A DNA stretch of 64,000 bases from assembly GCF_963422335.1 (NCBI RefSeq), contig NZ_OY729424.1, positions 4,898,001 through 4,962,000 on the forward strand. The letters are read 5' to 3'. This document shows, in pieces, positions 40,868 to 50,070 of this stretch. Every line of letters starts with the position of its first letter. Within the stretch, counting starts at the first letter, position 1. Source of the stretch: an uncultured Roseateles sp. (GTDB lineage: Bacteria > Pseudomonadota > Gammaproteobacteria > Burkholderiales > Burkholderiaceae_C). The notes under the pieces are model-generated. The model was given only the letters and a program-made list of their open reading frames with translations, was not told where the DNA came from and did no database searches. The position numbers were made by a program, and so were the translations under genes.

Positions 40868-43800
40868 ATGGCTCGCTTTTTCATCGACCGCCCGGTATTC
40901 GCCTGGGTGATTGCGCTGTTCATCCTGGTGTTTGGCGGTGTCGCCATCACCAAGCTGCCGGTCGCGCAATACCCGACGGTGGCGCCGCCCTCGCTGGTCA
41001 TCAACACCGTCTATCCCGGCGCCTCGGCCAAGACCCTGGACGAAAGCGTCATCTCGGTCATCGAGCAGGAGCTCAATGGCGCACCCGGCCTGGCCTATAT
41101 GGAATCGGTCAGCCAGGCCAATGGCACCGGCGCGATCACCGTCACCTTCGAGCCCGGCACCAATATCGACCTGGCCCAGGTCGAGGTGCAGAACCGCCTG
41201 AGCCGTGCCACGCCGCGCCTGCCCGCGGCGGTGACGCAGCAGGGTGTGCGGGTGGACAAGGCGCGCAGCAACTTCCTGCTGTTCGTCACCCTGTCCTCGA
41301 CCAATGGGGCCATGGATCCGGTGGCGCTGGGCGACTATGCCTCGCGCAACATCATTCCCGAGATCCAGCGTCTGCCCGGCATCGGCCAGGCCCAGCTGTT
41401 CGGCACTGAGCGGGCCATGCGCATCTGGCTGGACCCGGCCAAGGCGCTGAGCTTCAACATCAGCCCGGCCGAGGTGAATGCCGCGATCCGCGCGCAGAAC
41501 GCGCTGGTGCCTGCCGGCGTGATCGGTGACCTGCCGAATCTGAGCAGCCAGACGATGTCGGCCACCGTGGTCGTCAAGGGTCAGCTGGAAAGCGTCGAGC
41601 AGTTCGGCAAGATCGTGCTGCGCGCCAACCCGGACGGCTCGACCGTGCGGCTGAGCGACGTGGCACGCATCGAGCTGGGCGGCCAGAGCTACGGCTCCTA
41701 CGCCCGCCTGAACGGCAAGCCGTCCACCGGCATTGGCGTGCAGCTGTCGCCCAGCGGCAATGCGCTGGCTGCGGCAGGTGCCGTCAAGGCCCGCATGGAA
41801 GAGCTCAAGCGCTTCTTCCCGGCCGGCGTGATCTACGAGATTCCGTACGACTCGTCGAAGTTCGTCAAGATCTCGATCTCGCAGGTGGTCGAGACCCTGC
41901 TCGAGGCCATCGCCCTGGTGTTCCTGGTGATGTTCCTGTTCCTGCAGAACTGGCGCTACACGCTGATCCCGACCCTGGTCGTGCCGGTGGCCCTGCTGGG
42001 CACCTTCGCCATCATGCTGGGCATGGGTTTCTCTATCAATGTGCTGACCCTGTTCGGCATGGTGCTGGCCATCGGCATCCTGGTCGACGATGCCATCGTC
42101 GTGGTCGAGAACGTCGAACGCATCATGAGCGAGGAAGGCCTCTCGCCCCGCGACGCCACCAAGAAGGCGATGGGCCAGATATCGGGCGCCATCATCGGCA
42201 TCACCGTGGTGCTGATCGCGGTGTTCGTGCCCATGGCCTTCTTTGCCGGCTCGGTGGGCAATATCTACCGCCAGTTCTCGCTGGCCATGGTGGCCTCGAT
42301 GTCGCTGTCGGCGGTGATGGCCCTGAGCCTCACACCCGCGCTGTGCTCGACCCTGCTCAAGCCGGTCGAGGCCGGCCACCACCATGCCAAGAGCGGCTTC
42401 TTCGGCTGGTTCAACCGCGGCTTCTCGCGCACCGCCAAGGGCTACGAAGGCTGGGTCGGCAAGCTGCTCAAGCGCGGCGGCCGCATGCTGATCATCTATC
42501 TGGCCCTGGTGGCCGGGGTCGGCTATCTGTACTTGCGCATGCCGACCTCCTTCCTGCCCAATGAAGACCAGGGTTACCTGATCGTCAATGTGCAGCTGCC
42601 CCCGGGCGCCACGGCCAACCGCACCGAGGCCGCGGTCAAGTCGGTGGAAGACTTCATGCTCAAGCAGCCGGAGGTCGAGGCCACGGTCGGCGTGATCGGC
42701 TTCTCGTTCTCGGGTCAGGGCCAGAACGCCGCGCTGGTGTTCGTGCCGCTGAAGCCCTGGGAGGAGCGCCATGGCAAGGAACACAGCGCCAGCGCGCTGG
42801 CCGGCCGCGCCTTCGGCGCAATGATGGGCGGCGTGCGCGACGCCTTCATCTTCCCGCTGAGCCCGCCGCCGATTCCCGAGCTGGGCACGGCCACCGGTTT
42901 CGCTCTGCGCCTGCAGGACCGCGGCGGCCTCGGCCACGAGGCCTTGCTGGGTGCACGCAACCAGCTGATGGGCATGGCCAGCAAGAGCAAGGTCATCACC
43001 GGCATGCGCCCCGATGGCCTGGAAGACGCGCCGCAGCTGCAGGTCGACATCGACCGCGACAAGGCCAATGCACTGGGCGTGGGCTACGACGCCATCGCCG
43101 CCGTGCTGTCGACCTCGCTGGGCTCGGCCTATGTGAACGACTTCCCCAACCAGGGTCGTCTGCAGCGCGTGGTCGTGCAGGCCGAGACCGGCGCCCGCAT
43201 GCAACCCGCCGATGTGCTGAGGCTGAACGTCAGCAACAACCTGGGCAAGAGCGTGCCGCTGTCGGCCTTCGCGACCACGCGCTGGGTCAGCGGCCAGATG
43301 CAGGCAGTGCGCTACAACGGCTATCCGGCAATGCGCCTGGCCGGTGATGCAGCGGCCGGGGCCTCGACCGGCGCGGCCATGGCAGAGCTGGAGAAGATGG
43401 TGGCCCAGCTGCCGGCCGGCATCGGCTACGAATGGACCGGCTTGTCGCGCGAAGAAAAGCTCTCGGGCTCGCAGGCGGGCATTCTGCTGGCCTTCTCGTT
43501 GCTGGCCGTGTTCCTGTGCCTGGCAGCACTGTACGAGAGCTGGTCGATACCGATCTCGGTGCTGCTGGTCGTGCCGCTGGGTCTGTTGGGCGCGGTGCTG
43601 GGTGCCACCCTGCGCGGCATGCCCAATGACGTGTACTTCAAGGTCGGCCTGATTGCCATCATCGGCCTGTCGGCGAAGAACGCGATCCTGATCATCGAGT
43701 TCGCCAAGGACTTGCAGGCCCAGGGCCGCAGCCTGACCGAGGCGATTCTGGAGGCCTGCCATCTGCGCTTTCGCCCCATCATCATGACCTCGGTGGCCTT

Positions 43801-44041
43801 CATCCTGGGCGTGATGCCCCTGGTGTTTGCCACTGGCGCCGGCTCGGCCAGCCAGCGCGCCATCGGCACCGGCGTGATGTACGGAATGATCTCGGCCACC
43901 GTGCTGGCCGTGCTGTTCGTGCCCATCTTCTTCCTGGTGGTGCGCAAGCTGTTCAAGGGCAGCGAACGCCAGCGCCGGATGTACGCGCATGAACTCGATC
44001 AAAACAAGCCTGCCGCGCCCAGCGTGACGGAGGGCCACTGA
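40868..44041 (+). CDS. RND multidrug efflux pump, HAE1 family (AcrB/MexB-like)
   Basis: A proton-driven inner-membrane pump of 1057 residues with the AcrB layout: 12 transmembrane helices and two large periplasmic loops. N-terminal signature MARFFIDRPVFAWVIALFIL, proton-relay aspartates in AIGILVDDAIVVVENVER, and the TM10 Lys in GLSAKNAILIIEFAKDL are all intact. It forms a trimer with the adjacent adaptor and outer-membrane channel and probably exports hydrophobic drugs, bile-salt-like detergents or solvents. It lies 18 bases after the adaptor gene and 1 base before the channel gene. Confidence 0.97.
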   Translation: MARFFIDRPVFAWVIALFILVFGGVAITKLPVAQYPTVAPPSLVINTVYPGASAKTLDESVISVIEQELNGAPGLAYMESVSQANGTGAITVTFEPGTNIDLAQVEVQNRLSRATPRLPAAVTQQGVRVDKARSNFLLFVTLSSTNGAMDPVALGDYASRNIIPEIQRLPGIGQAQLFGTERAMRIWLDPAKALSFNISPAEVNAAIRAQNALVPAGVIGDLPNLSSQTMSATVVVKGQLESVEQFGKIVLRANPDGSTVRLSDVARIELGGQSYGSYARLNGKPSTGIGVQLSPSGNALAAAGAVKARMEELKRFFPAGVIYEIPYDSSKFVKISISQVVETLLEAIALVFLVMFLFLQNWRYTLIPTLVVPVALLGTFAIMLGMGFSINVLTLFGMVLAIGILVDDAIVVVENVERIMSEEGLSPRDATKKAMGQISGAIIGITVVLIAVFVPMAFFAGSVGNIYRQFSLAMVASMSLSAVMALSLTPALCSTLLKPVEAGHHHAKSGFFGWFNRGFSRTAKGYEGWVGKLLKRGGRMLIIYLALVAGVGYLYLRMPTSFLPNEDQGYLIVNVQLPPGATANRTEAAVKSVEDFMLKQPEVEATVGVIGFSFSGQGQNAALVFVPLKPWEERHGKEHSASALAGRAFGAMMGGVRDAFIFPLSPPPIPELGTATGFALRLQDRGGLGHEALLGARNQLMGMASKSKVITGMRPDGLEDAPQLQVDIDRDKANALGVGYDAIAAVLSTSLGSAYVNDFPNQGRLQRVVVQAETGARMQPADVLRLNVSNNLGKSVPLSAFATTRWVSGQMQAVRYNGYPAMRLAGDAAAGASTGAAMAELEKMVAQLPAGIGYEWTGLSREEKLSGSQAGILLAFSLLAVFLCLAALYESWSIPISVLLVVPLGLLGAVLGATLRGMPNDVYFKVGLIAIIGLSAKNAILIIEFAKDLQAQGRSLTEAILEACHLRFRPIIMTSVAFILGVMPLVFATGAGSASQRAIGTGVMYGMISATVLAVLFVPIFFLVVRKLFKGSERQRRMYAHELDQNKPAAPSVTEGH

Positions 44042-44042
44042 A

Positions 44043-45410
44043 ATGACGACAATGACGAAACCCAGCTTGATTGCCGTGGCCGCAGCTTTGGCACTGGCGG
44101 GCTGCGCCAGCACCACCAGCTATGAGCGGCCCGCCGCACCGGTGCCGGCCACCTGGGCCGATGGCGGCACGGCCGGTGCCGCAGCCCCGCTGCCCTGGCA
44201 GCAGTTCTACACCGATGCCCAGCTGCGCGAGCTGATCACCCTAGCGCTGCAGAACAACCGCGATCTGCGCGTGGCTCTGCTGAATGTCGAGCAGGCCCGG
44301 GCTCAGTCCCGCGTGCAGGACGCCAGCCTGCTGCCCACCATCGGGGCCGGCGTCACCGCCAGCCGCACGCCGGGCAGCAATGGTGCGATCAACAACAGCT
44401 ACCAGGCCGGGCTGCAGATCTCGGCCTACGAGGTGGACTTGTTCGGCCGCCTGCGGTCTTTGAGCGGCGCGGCGCTGGAGCGCTATCTGTCCAGCGTCGA
44501 GGGCAGCCGTGCAGCCCAGATCAGCCTGGTGGCCCAGATCGCCAGCAGCTATCTGAGCCTGCGGGCCAACGAAGAACTGCTGACCCTCGCCGAGCAGACG
44601 CTGAAGACGCGCGACGACTTCTACCGCCTGACCAAGCTGAAGAGCGACAACGGCGTCGCCTCCGGCCTGGACACGAGCGCGGCGGTCTCACAGGTCGAGG
44701 TGGCTCGGGCGAGCCTGGCCCAGCAGCAGCGCCTGCGTGCGCTGGACCTGAATGCGCTGCAGCTGCTGGTGGGTCAGGCCCTGCCCCAGCTGTCGGGCGG
44801 CACGGCATGGAATGCCCAAGCGGTGGCCGATGTGCCGGCCGGCCTGCCGTCCGAGGTGCTGGTCAACCGGCCCGACATCCTGCAGGCCGAAGCGCAGCTG
44901 AAGGCGGCCGAGGCCAATATCGCGGCAGCCCGGGCGGCCTTCTTCCCCAGCCTGACCCTGACCACCAGCCTGGGCACGGCCAGCTCGGAGCTGTCCAAGC
45001 TGTTCAGCAACACGGTGTGGAGTTTTGCGCCTCAGCTGCTGATGCCCATCTTCGACTCCGGGCGCAACAAGGCCAATCTGGCCTCGGCCCAGGCCGGGCG
45101 TGATATCGCCGTGGCCCAGTACGAGAAGGCGATTCAGGTGGGTTTCCGCGAAGTGGCCGATGCCTTGGCCAGCCGAGCCACCCTGGCCGAACAGCTGCGC
45201 GCCACCCAGGCACAGGCTCAGGCAGATGAAGACAGGCTGAAGCTGGTGGATCTGCGCTTCCGCTCCGGCGCGTCGAACAGCCTGGAGCTGCTGGACGCCC
45301 AGCGCTCACAGTTCGCGGCGCGCCAGGCGGTGGTGCAGCTGCAGCTGGCCAAGGCCCAGAACAGCGTGCTGCTGTACAAGGCCCTGGGCGGAGGCTGGGC
45401 CGCCCAGTAA
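44043..45410 (+). CDS. Outer-membrane efflux channel lipoprotein (OprM/NodT family)
   Basis: A 455-residue TolC-superfamily channel with lipobox ALAGC (Cys at residue 21), typical of OprM rather than TolC. The two halves each carry the long helical repeats (LRELITLALQNNRDLRVALL; and AEAQLKAAEANIAAARAAFF). The conserved GxDLFGR-like segment YEVDLFGRLRSLSGAALE marks the beta-barrel entry. It completes the tripartite pump. No other gene follows on this strand for about 570 bases. Confidence 0.95.
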   Translation: MTTMTKPSLIAVAAALALAGCASTTSYERPAAPVPATWADGGTAGAAAPLPWQQFYTDAQLRELITLALQNNRDLRVALLNVEQARAQSRVQDASLLPTIGAGVTASRTPGSNGAINNSYQAGLQISAYEVDLFGRLRSLSGAALERYLSSVEGSRAAQISLVAQIASSYLSLRANEELLTLAEQTLKTRDDFYRLTKLKSDNGVASGLDTSAAVSQVEVARASLAQQQRLRALDLNALQLLVGQALPQLSGGTAWNAQAVADVPAGLPSEVLVNRPDILQAEAQLKAAEANIAAARAAFFPSLTLTTSLGTASSELSKLFSNTVWSFAPQLLMPIFDSGRNKANLASAQAGRDIAVAQYEKAIQVGFREVADALASRATLAEQLRATQAQAQADEDRLKLVDLRFRSGASNSLELLDAQRSQFAARQAVVQLQLAKAQNSVLLYKALGGGWAAQ

Positions 45411-45444
45411 ACGATCTGCGGAGCTTGGTCCCCGCAGCAAATGA

Positions 45445-45813
45445 TCAACGGCCGTGGTGGTGGCGCTCTTCGCGCCATTCCTCACGGCGGTAGTCGCGGC
45501 GATCCCAGTGCGGGTGGTGGCGATAGCCGTAGGCCGGGTAGACCACCACCGGTTCAGGGTAGTAGACCACCGGGGCCGGCCGGTACTGAGGCCTGTACAC
45601 AGGCTGATACACCGGTTGGTAGACGGGTTGGTAGACCACCGCCTGGCCCGGGTAGTTGCCCACCACAGTGCCCACCACAGTGCCCACCTGGCCCACGCCG
45701 TTCAGCGGCGCATTGATGCCGACACTCCAGTAGACATCTCTTGCCTGGGCACTGCCACAGGCCAGGCCGGCGGCCAGGACGGCGGCGGCGGCGATGAAGG
45801 GGGTCTTGCTCAT
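45445..45813 (-). CDS. Small secreted protein with VYQP repeats and His/Arg-rich tail
   Basis: A 122-residue protein with a clear signal peptide (FIAAAAVLAAGLACGSAQA, then RDVYWSVG). Residues 30-55 are Gly/Val-rich (GQVGTVVGTVVGNY). A run of VYQP units (three near-identical copies followed by VYRPQYRP) and a Tyr/Pro-rich stretch lead to a C terminus rich in His and Arg (HHPHWDRRDYRREEWREERHHHGR contains the core). The start follows a strong AAAGGAG ribosome site. Similar short YXP-rich secreted proteins occur in beta- and gammaproteobacteria without known function. The tail could bind metal or polyanions; that is inference. Confidence 0.78.
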   Translation of the reverse strand: MSKTPFIAAAAVLAAGLACGSAQARDVYWSVGINAPLNGVGQVGTVVGTVVGNYPGQAVVYQPVYQPVYQPVYRPQYRPAPVVYYPEPVVVYPAYGYRHHPHWDRRDYRREEWREERHHHGR

Positions 45814-45981
45814 GGTGCAACTCCTTTGAGAAATCCTGGCGCCCCAGCCTGCAGCGCCTGGGTGTCACAACGCCGGCCCTGGCCTCACGGTTCACAGCGC
45901 AGAAGTAAAGCCTTGTAAGCGGCGACTTCCCGGGACCCAGTGCCCGGCCTGCGTAAAATCAGGCAAACCCCTTTGGAATCC

Positions 45982-47826
45982 ATGAACACCCCCAAGAAAA
46001 CCCCTGGCGCCGATGCGGCGGCCGAGCACAAGCCCACCAACTTCCTGCGCAGCATCATCGAGCGCGATCTCGAGGCGAACACCTATGCCGGGCGACAGTG
46101 GGGGGGCGAGCCTGGCGATGCGGCCCTGCATGCGGCCGGCCAGCCCGATGTGGCCAAGGTGCGTTTGCGCTTCCCGCCGGAGCCCAATGGCTATCTGCAC
46201 ATCGGCCATGCCAAGAGCATCTGCCTGAATTTCGGCCTGGCCAAGGACTACGGCGGCGTCTGCCATCTGCGCTTCGACGACACCAATCCGGAGAAGGAAG
46301 AGCAGGAGTACGTGGAGTCCATCATCGACTCGGTCAAATGGCTGGGCTTCGACTGGACGTTCAACGGCCAGAGCCATCTGTTCAACGCCAGCAACTACTT
46401 CGACTTCATGTACCGGGCGGCCGAGTACTTGATCACCGCCGGCCTGGCCTATGTCGACGAGCAGACGCCCGACGAGATGCGCGCCAACCGCGGCGACTTC
46501 AACACGCCTGGCAAGGACAGCCCGTTCCGCAGCCGCACGCCGGAAGAGAACCTGGCGCGCTTTCGCGAGATGCGCGACGGCAAGCATGCCGATGGCGCGA
46601 TGATTCTGCGCGCCAAGATCGACATGGCCAGCCCCAATATCAATCTACGCGACCCGGCCCTGTACCGCATCCGCCGCGCCACCCACCACAACACCGGCGA
46701 TACCTGGTGCATCTACCCGATGTACACCTATGCCCACCCGATCGAGGATGCGCTGGAGCAGATCACGCACAGCATCTGCACGCTCGAGTTCGAAGACCAG
46801 CGCCCCTTCTACGACTGGCTGCTGGAGCGTCTGGCCGAGGGCGGCCTGCTGAGTGCACCGCTGCCCAAGCAATACGAATTCGCGCGGATGAACCTCACGT
46901 ATGTGATCACCAGCAAGCGCAAGCTGCGCCAGCTGGTCGAGGACAAGCATGTCAGCGGCTGGGACGACCCGCGCATGCCCACCATCGCCGGCATACGCCG
47001 CCGCGGCTACACGCCCGAGGCGCTGCGCCTGCTCGACACCCGCACCGGCGCCAGCAAGAACAACACCTGGATCGACTACGCCTGGCTGGACATCGCGCTG
47101 CGCGACGACCTCGAGTCCAAGGCTCACCGCGCCATGGTCGTGCTGGACCCGATCAAGCTGGTGCTGACGAACTGGGCCGAGGTGTTCGGCAGCGAAGACC
47201 ACCTCGAAGCCTGCAGCGCGCCCACGTTGCCGCCCAAGCCCGACGTGCCCGAGCTGCCCAAGCGCGAATTCAAGCTCGGCCACGAGGTCTGGATCGAGCG
47301 CGAGGACTTCATGGAAGTGCCGCTGAAGGGCTACCACCGCCTGAGCCCGCCCCGCTACGACGGCGAGGGCAAGAGCATTGCCGGCAGCATGGCGCGGCTG
47401 AAGTACGGCTATGTGATCCAGTGCACCGGCCTGCGCAAGAACTTCGACGGCACGGTGGCCGAGGTGCACGCCAGGATACTGCCCGAGACCAAGAGCGGCA
47501 CACCGGGCGCCGACAGCGTCAAGGTCAAGGGCGTGCTGACCTGGGTCAGCGTGGCCGAGGGCCTGCCGGCCGAGGTGCGGCTGTACGACCGCCTGTTCAC
47601 CGAGGCCCAGCCCGACCAGGGCGGCCGCGACTTCCTGTCGGTGCTGAACCCCGACAGCATGAAGACCGTCACCGCCTTTGTCGAGCCGACCCTGGCCACC
47701 GCCAAGGCCGAGGACCGCTTCCAGTTCGAGCGCCATGGTTACTTCGTCGCCGACCAGAAAGACCACCAGGCCGACAAGCCGGTGTTCAACCGCATCACCG
47801 GCCTCAAAGACGGCTGGGCCAAGTAA
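45982..47826 (+). CDS. glnS: Glutaminyl-tRNA synthetase GlnS
   Basis: A class I aminoacyl-tRNA synthetase of 614 residues that charges tRNA-Gln. The HIGH motif is PNGYLHIGHAKS, the KMSKS-like loop is ITSKRKLRQL, and the class signature RFDDTNPEKEEQEYVESI is intact. The anticodon-binding beta-barrels follow from about residue 370. The ATG at 45982 (MNTPKKTPG) is preferred over an in-frame ATG at 45940 because the sequence between is not conserved-looking. Presence of GlnS means direct Gln charging rather than dependence on the GatCAB amidotransferase. Confidence 0.97.
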   Translation: MNTPKKTPGADAAAEHKPTNFLRSIIERDLEANTYAGRQWGGEPGDAALHAAGQPDVAKVRLRFPPEPNGYLHIGHAKSICLNFGLAKDYGGVCHLRFDDTNPEKEEQEYVESIIDSVKWLGFDWTFNGQSHLFNASNYFDFMYRAAEYLITAGLAYVDEQTPDEMRANRGDFNTPGKDSPFRSRTPEENLARFREMRDGKHADGAMILRAKIDMASPNINLRDPALYRIRRATHHNTGDTWCIYPMYTYAHPIEDALEQITHSICTLEFEDQRPFYDWLLERLAEGGLLSAPLPKQYEFARMNLTYVITSKRKLRQLVEDKHVSGWDDPRMPTIAGIRRRGYTPEALRLLDTRTGASKNNTWIDYAWLDIALRDDLESKAHRAMVVLDPIKLVLTNWAEVFGSEDHLEACSAPTLPPKPDVPELPKREFKLGHEVWIEREDFMEVPLKGYHRLSPPRYDGEGKSIAGSMARLKYGYVIQCTGLRKNFDGTVAEVHARILPETKSGTPGADSVKVKGVLTWVSVAEGLPAEVRLYDRLFTEAQPDQGGRDFLSVLNPDSMKTVTAFVEPTLATAKAEDRFQFERHGYFVADQKDHQADKPVFNRITGLKDGWAK

Positions 47827-47847
47827 GCCAACACTGGAAGCTCCTCC

Positions 47848-48699
47848 ATGCGCATAGACATAGGCCAGGGCGTACGCCTGTTTGTTGACATCCAGGGGCC
47901 CGGCCTCGTCCCCGACGGGCCGGTCTTGCGCGAGAAGCCGACCCTGATACTGCTGCACGGCGGGCCGGGCTTCGACCATTCAGGCTTCAAACCGGCCTTC
48001 TCTGCGCTTTCCGACATCGCGCAAATCGTCTACTACGACCACCGCGGCCACGGCCGCAGCGACCGCCGGCCGCGCGAGGAATGGACGCTGGACACCTGGG
48101 CCGATGACGTGGTGCGCCTCTGCGACGCACTGGGCATAGAAAAGCCCATCGTGCTGGGTCAGTCCTTCGGCGGCTTTGTCGCCCAGCACTACCTGGCCCG
48201 CCACCCGGGCCATGCGGCCAAGGTCGTGCTGTCCAGCACCTCGCCGCATATGGCGCTGGAGCGCAAGCTGGCCATGTTCGAGCGCTTCGGTGGCCCGCGG
48301 GCCCGCGAGGTGGCGCAGCAGTTCTGGACCCGGCCCAGCACCGAGACCTGGGCTCCCTACTGGGACGTCTGCCACACGCTCTACAACCAGAAGCCGCCGC
48401 CGAACGGCGATGCCGCGGCACGCACCATCCACCACAACGACATCCTGTTCCACTTCGCCGGCGGCGAAATGCAGGCGCTGGACCTGCTGCCGGGCCTGGC
48501 CAGGGCGCAATGCCCGGTGCTCGTGATGGCCGGCGAGCTCGATCCGGTCTGTCCGCTGGCCGACTCGCAGGACATCGCGGCGGCGCTGCCGGTGCAGCTG
48601 AGCCGGCTTGCCACCTTTGCGGCTTCCGGTCACGGCGCCTGGCGTGACGAGCCCGAGGCGGCATTCGCGCTGCTGCGCGACTTCATCCTCGCCCGCTGA
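47848..48699 (+). CDS. Alpha/beta hydrolase, proline-iminopeptidase-like
   Basis: A 283-residue hydrolase with the HGGPG oxyanion motif (LILLHGGPGFDHSGFKPAF) typical of prolyl-iminopeptidase relatives. It also has YYDHRGHGRSDRR, the nucleophile elbow GQSFGG and a C-terminal His in ASGHGAWRDEPEA. It has no signal peptide. It starts 21 bases after glnS on the same strand but has no obvious functional link. Cleavage of N-terminal proline peptides or small amides/esters is plausible. Confidence 0.88.
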   Translation: MRIDIGQGVRLFVDIQGPGLVPDGPVLREKPTLILLHGGPGFDHSGFKPAFSALSDIAQIVYYDHRGHGRSDRRPREEWTLDTWADDVVRLCDALGIEKPIVLGQSFGGFVAQHYLARHPGHAAKVVLSSTSPHMALERKLAMFERFGGPRAREVAQQFWTRPSTETWAPYWDVCHTLYNQKPPPNGDAAARTIHHNDILFHFAGGEMQALDLLPGLARAQCPVLVMAGELDPVCPLADSQDIAAALPVQLSRLATFAASGHGAWRDEPEAAFALLRDFILAR

Positions 48700-48761
48700 A
48701 CCGGCGAGCGGGGCGATGCCGCCGATGCATCCAGGTGCGCGGCGCGTCCGTAGTAGCTGGC

Positions 48762-49190
48762 ATGAGCACCGACGCGCCCCCTCCCCCGCCTCCACCGCCT
48801 GCCCCCCGGATCCCGTCGGGCATCAAGCAGCGCCTGCTGGAACGGGTGGCCGATACCGATGACTCCCACCTGACCATCGCCCTGGACGACGGCAGCTGGC
48901 AACCCTGGCTGGACGGCGTCGAGATCAAGCCGCTGTACGAGGTGGACGGCGTGCTGTCCTATCTGCTTCGGCTGGCGCCCGGTGCCAGCCTGCCCGCGCA
49001 CCGCCATCCGATCGACGAGGAATGCCTTGTGCTGGACGGCGTGTTGCGGGTCGGCAGCCATATCGAACTGGGCCCGGGCGGCTATCACCTGGCCCATCAG
49101 GGCGCGCTGCATGCGCGCATCAGCACGCCCACCGGGGCGACGATCTTCTTGCGCGGCGCGGTGCCGCAGGCCTGCCATGTGCTCGGCTGA
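48762..49190 (+). CDS. Single-cupin protein related to ChrR-type anti-sigma factors
   Basis: A 142-residue protein with a proline run at residues 5-12, a short helix (IKQRLLERVADTDDSHLTI) and one cupin domain. The metal-binding motif reads PAHRHPIDEECLVLDGVLRVG, with a later His in ALHARIS. This arrangement is the cupin half of ChrR-like anti-sigma proteins. It lies 108 bases upstream of an ECF sigma gene, which in turn precedes a double-cupin protein of the same type. The ATG at 48762 (MSTDAPPP) is chosen; a longer start at 48735 is less likely. It may act as a metal or redox sensor in that set. Confidence 0.75.
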   Translation: MSTDAPPPPPPPPAPRIPSGIKQRLLERVADTDDSHLTIALDDGSWQPWLDGVEIKPLYEVDGVLSYLLRLAPGASLPAHRHPIDEECLVLDGVLRVGSHIELGPGGYHLAHQGALHARISTPTGATIFLRGAVPQACHVLG

Positions 49191-49298
49191 TCGAGGCCCG
49201 GCCCTTGCGCCGGAGGCCATACCGAGAGACGATGCGTCAGCCGCGTTGATCGTTGACATGAAGCGGCGCCCCGGCGCCCCAACCGATGAGACGGCTCC

Positions 49299-50057
49299 AT
49301 GAACGCCACATCCTCTGTTCACACCCGCCTGCGCAGCCCACCCCACCGGGCCGAGCTGGATGCGGGCGACTCGCCGCAACCCTGCCACGACCCGGACTCG
49401 GTCGAGGCGCTGTTCGATGACCCCGCCGATACGCCGAGCCCGGTGACCGAGCATGCCCTGCCCGCCGGCTGCAAACCCTGTGCCGACGATGCGCAGCTGG
49501 CCACCTGGATGGCACAGATCGCCGAACGCGACGAGCGCGCGCTGTCGGCGCTCTACGACGCCACCTTGAGCCGCGTCTACGGCCTGGTGCTGCGCATCGT
49601 GCGCCGGCCGGCCTGGGCCGAGGAGGTGGTCGAGGACACCTACTTCCAGGTCTGGCGCCAGGCACTGCGTTTCGATGCCAGCCGCGGCCGGGCGCTGACC
49701 TGGCTTCTGGGCATGGCCCGCTCGCGCGCCATCGACGCCTTGCGCCGCGAATCCCGCTTCGATCACGACACCCTGGACGACGACGAGGCCCCCACCCTGG
49801 TCGATACCGGCCTGCGCGCGCTGGACGAGTTGCTGGACCTGAGCCAGGGCCAGGCCACCTTGCAGCGCGCGCTGCTGGCCCTGGGCGCCCAGCCCCGGCA
49901 GCTGGTGGCGCTGGCCTTTCTGCGCGGGCTCAGCCATGAGGAGATCGCCGCCCAGACCGAGCTGCCGCTGGGCACCGTCAAATCGCAGATCCGCCGTGCG
50001 CTGATCATCCTGCGCCAGCTGCTCAGCGAGCCCGGCGCCCGGGCCCTGTCAGCTTGA
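49299..50057 (+). CDS. ECF sigma-70 factor (SigK/RpoE-like)
   Basis: A 252-residue sigma factor with an unusual ~65-residue N-terminal extension rich in acidic residues and Pro. Region 2 follows at about 75-140 (ALSALYDATLSRVYGLVLRI, EEVVEDTYFQVWRQA, RALTWLLGMARSRAIDALRR) and region 4 at about 180-240 (LVALAFLRGLSHEEIAAQTELPLGTVKSQIRRA). It stands between two cupin genes and is 13 bases upstream of the double-cupin gene, the usual sigma/anti-sigma order. A later start that removes the extension is possible but no strong candidate is visible. Confidence 0.9.
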   Translation: MNATSSVHTRLRSPPHRAELDAGDSPQPCHDPDSVEALFDDPADTPSPVTEHALPAGCKPCADDAQLATWMAQIAERDERALSALYDATLSRVYGLVLRIVRRPAWAEEVVEDTYFQVWRQALRFDASRGRALTWLLGMARSRAIDALRRESRFDHDTLDDDEAPTLVDTGLRALDELLDLSQGQATLQRALLALGAQPRQLVALAFLRGLSHEEIAAQTELPLGTVKSQIRRALIILRQLLSEPGARALSA

Positions 50058-50070
50058 GACCCCAAACACC

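Noticed and set aside
39539..44116. A 1525-codon open frame antisense to the whole acrA-acrB-oprM region
   Set aside because: It runs opposite three unmistakable genes and has a composition dominated by Gln, His, Gly and Ala, as expected for the complement of GC-rich coding sequence. It has no plausible domains.
45554..45895. Alternative minus-strand frame overlapping the VYQP-repeat gene
   Set aside because: The 45445-45813 frame has a strong AAAGGAG ribosome site, a signal peptide and regular VYQP repeats; the alternative has none of these.
46098..47888. A 596-codon frame overlapping glnS in another frame
   Set aside because: Composition is Arg/Pro/Gly-rich without domains, and GlnS in the real frame is complete with all class I motifs.
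48726..48754. Possible ECF promoter TGCATCC-16-CGTAGT before the single-cupin gene
   Set aside because: The match to the known TGATCC/CGTA-type consensus is weak and the -10-like element would lie only about 7 bases before the start codon.
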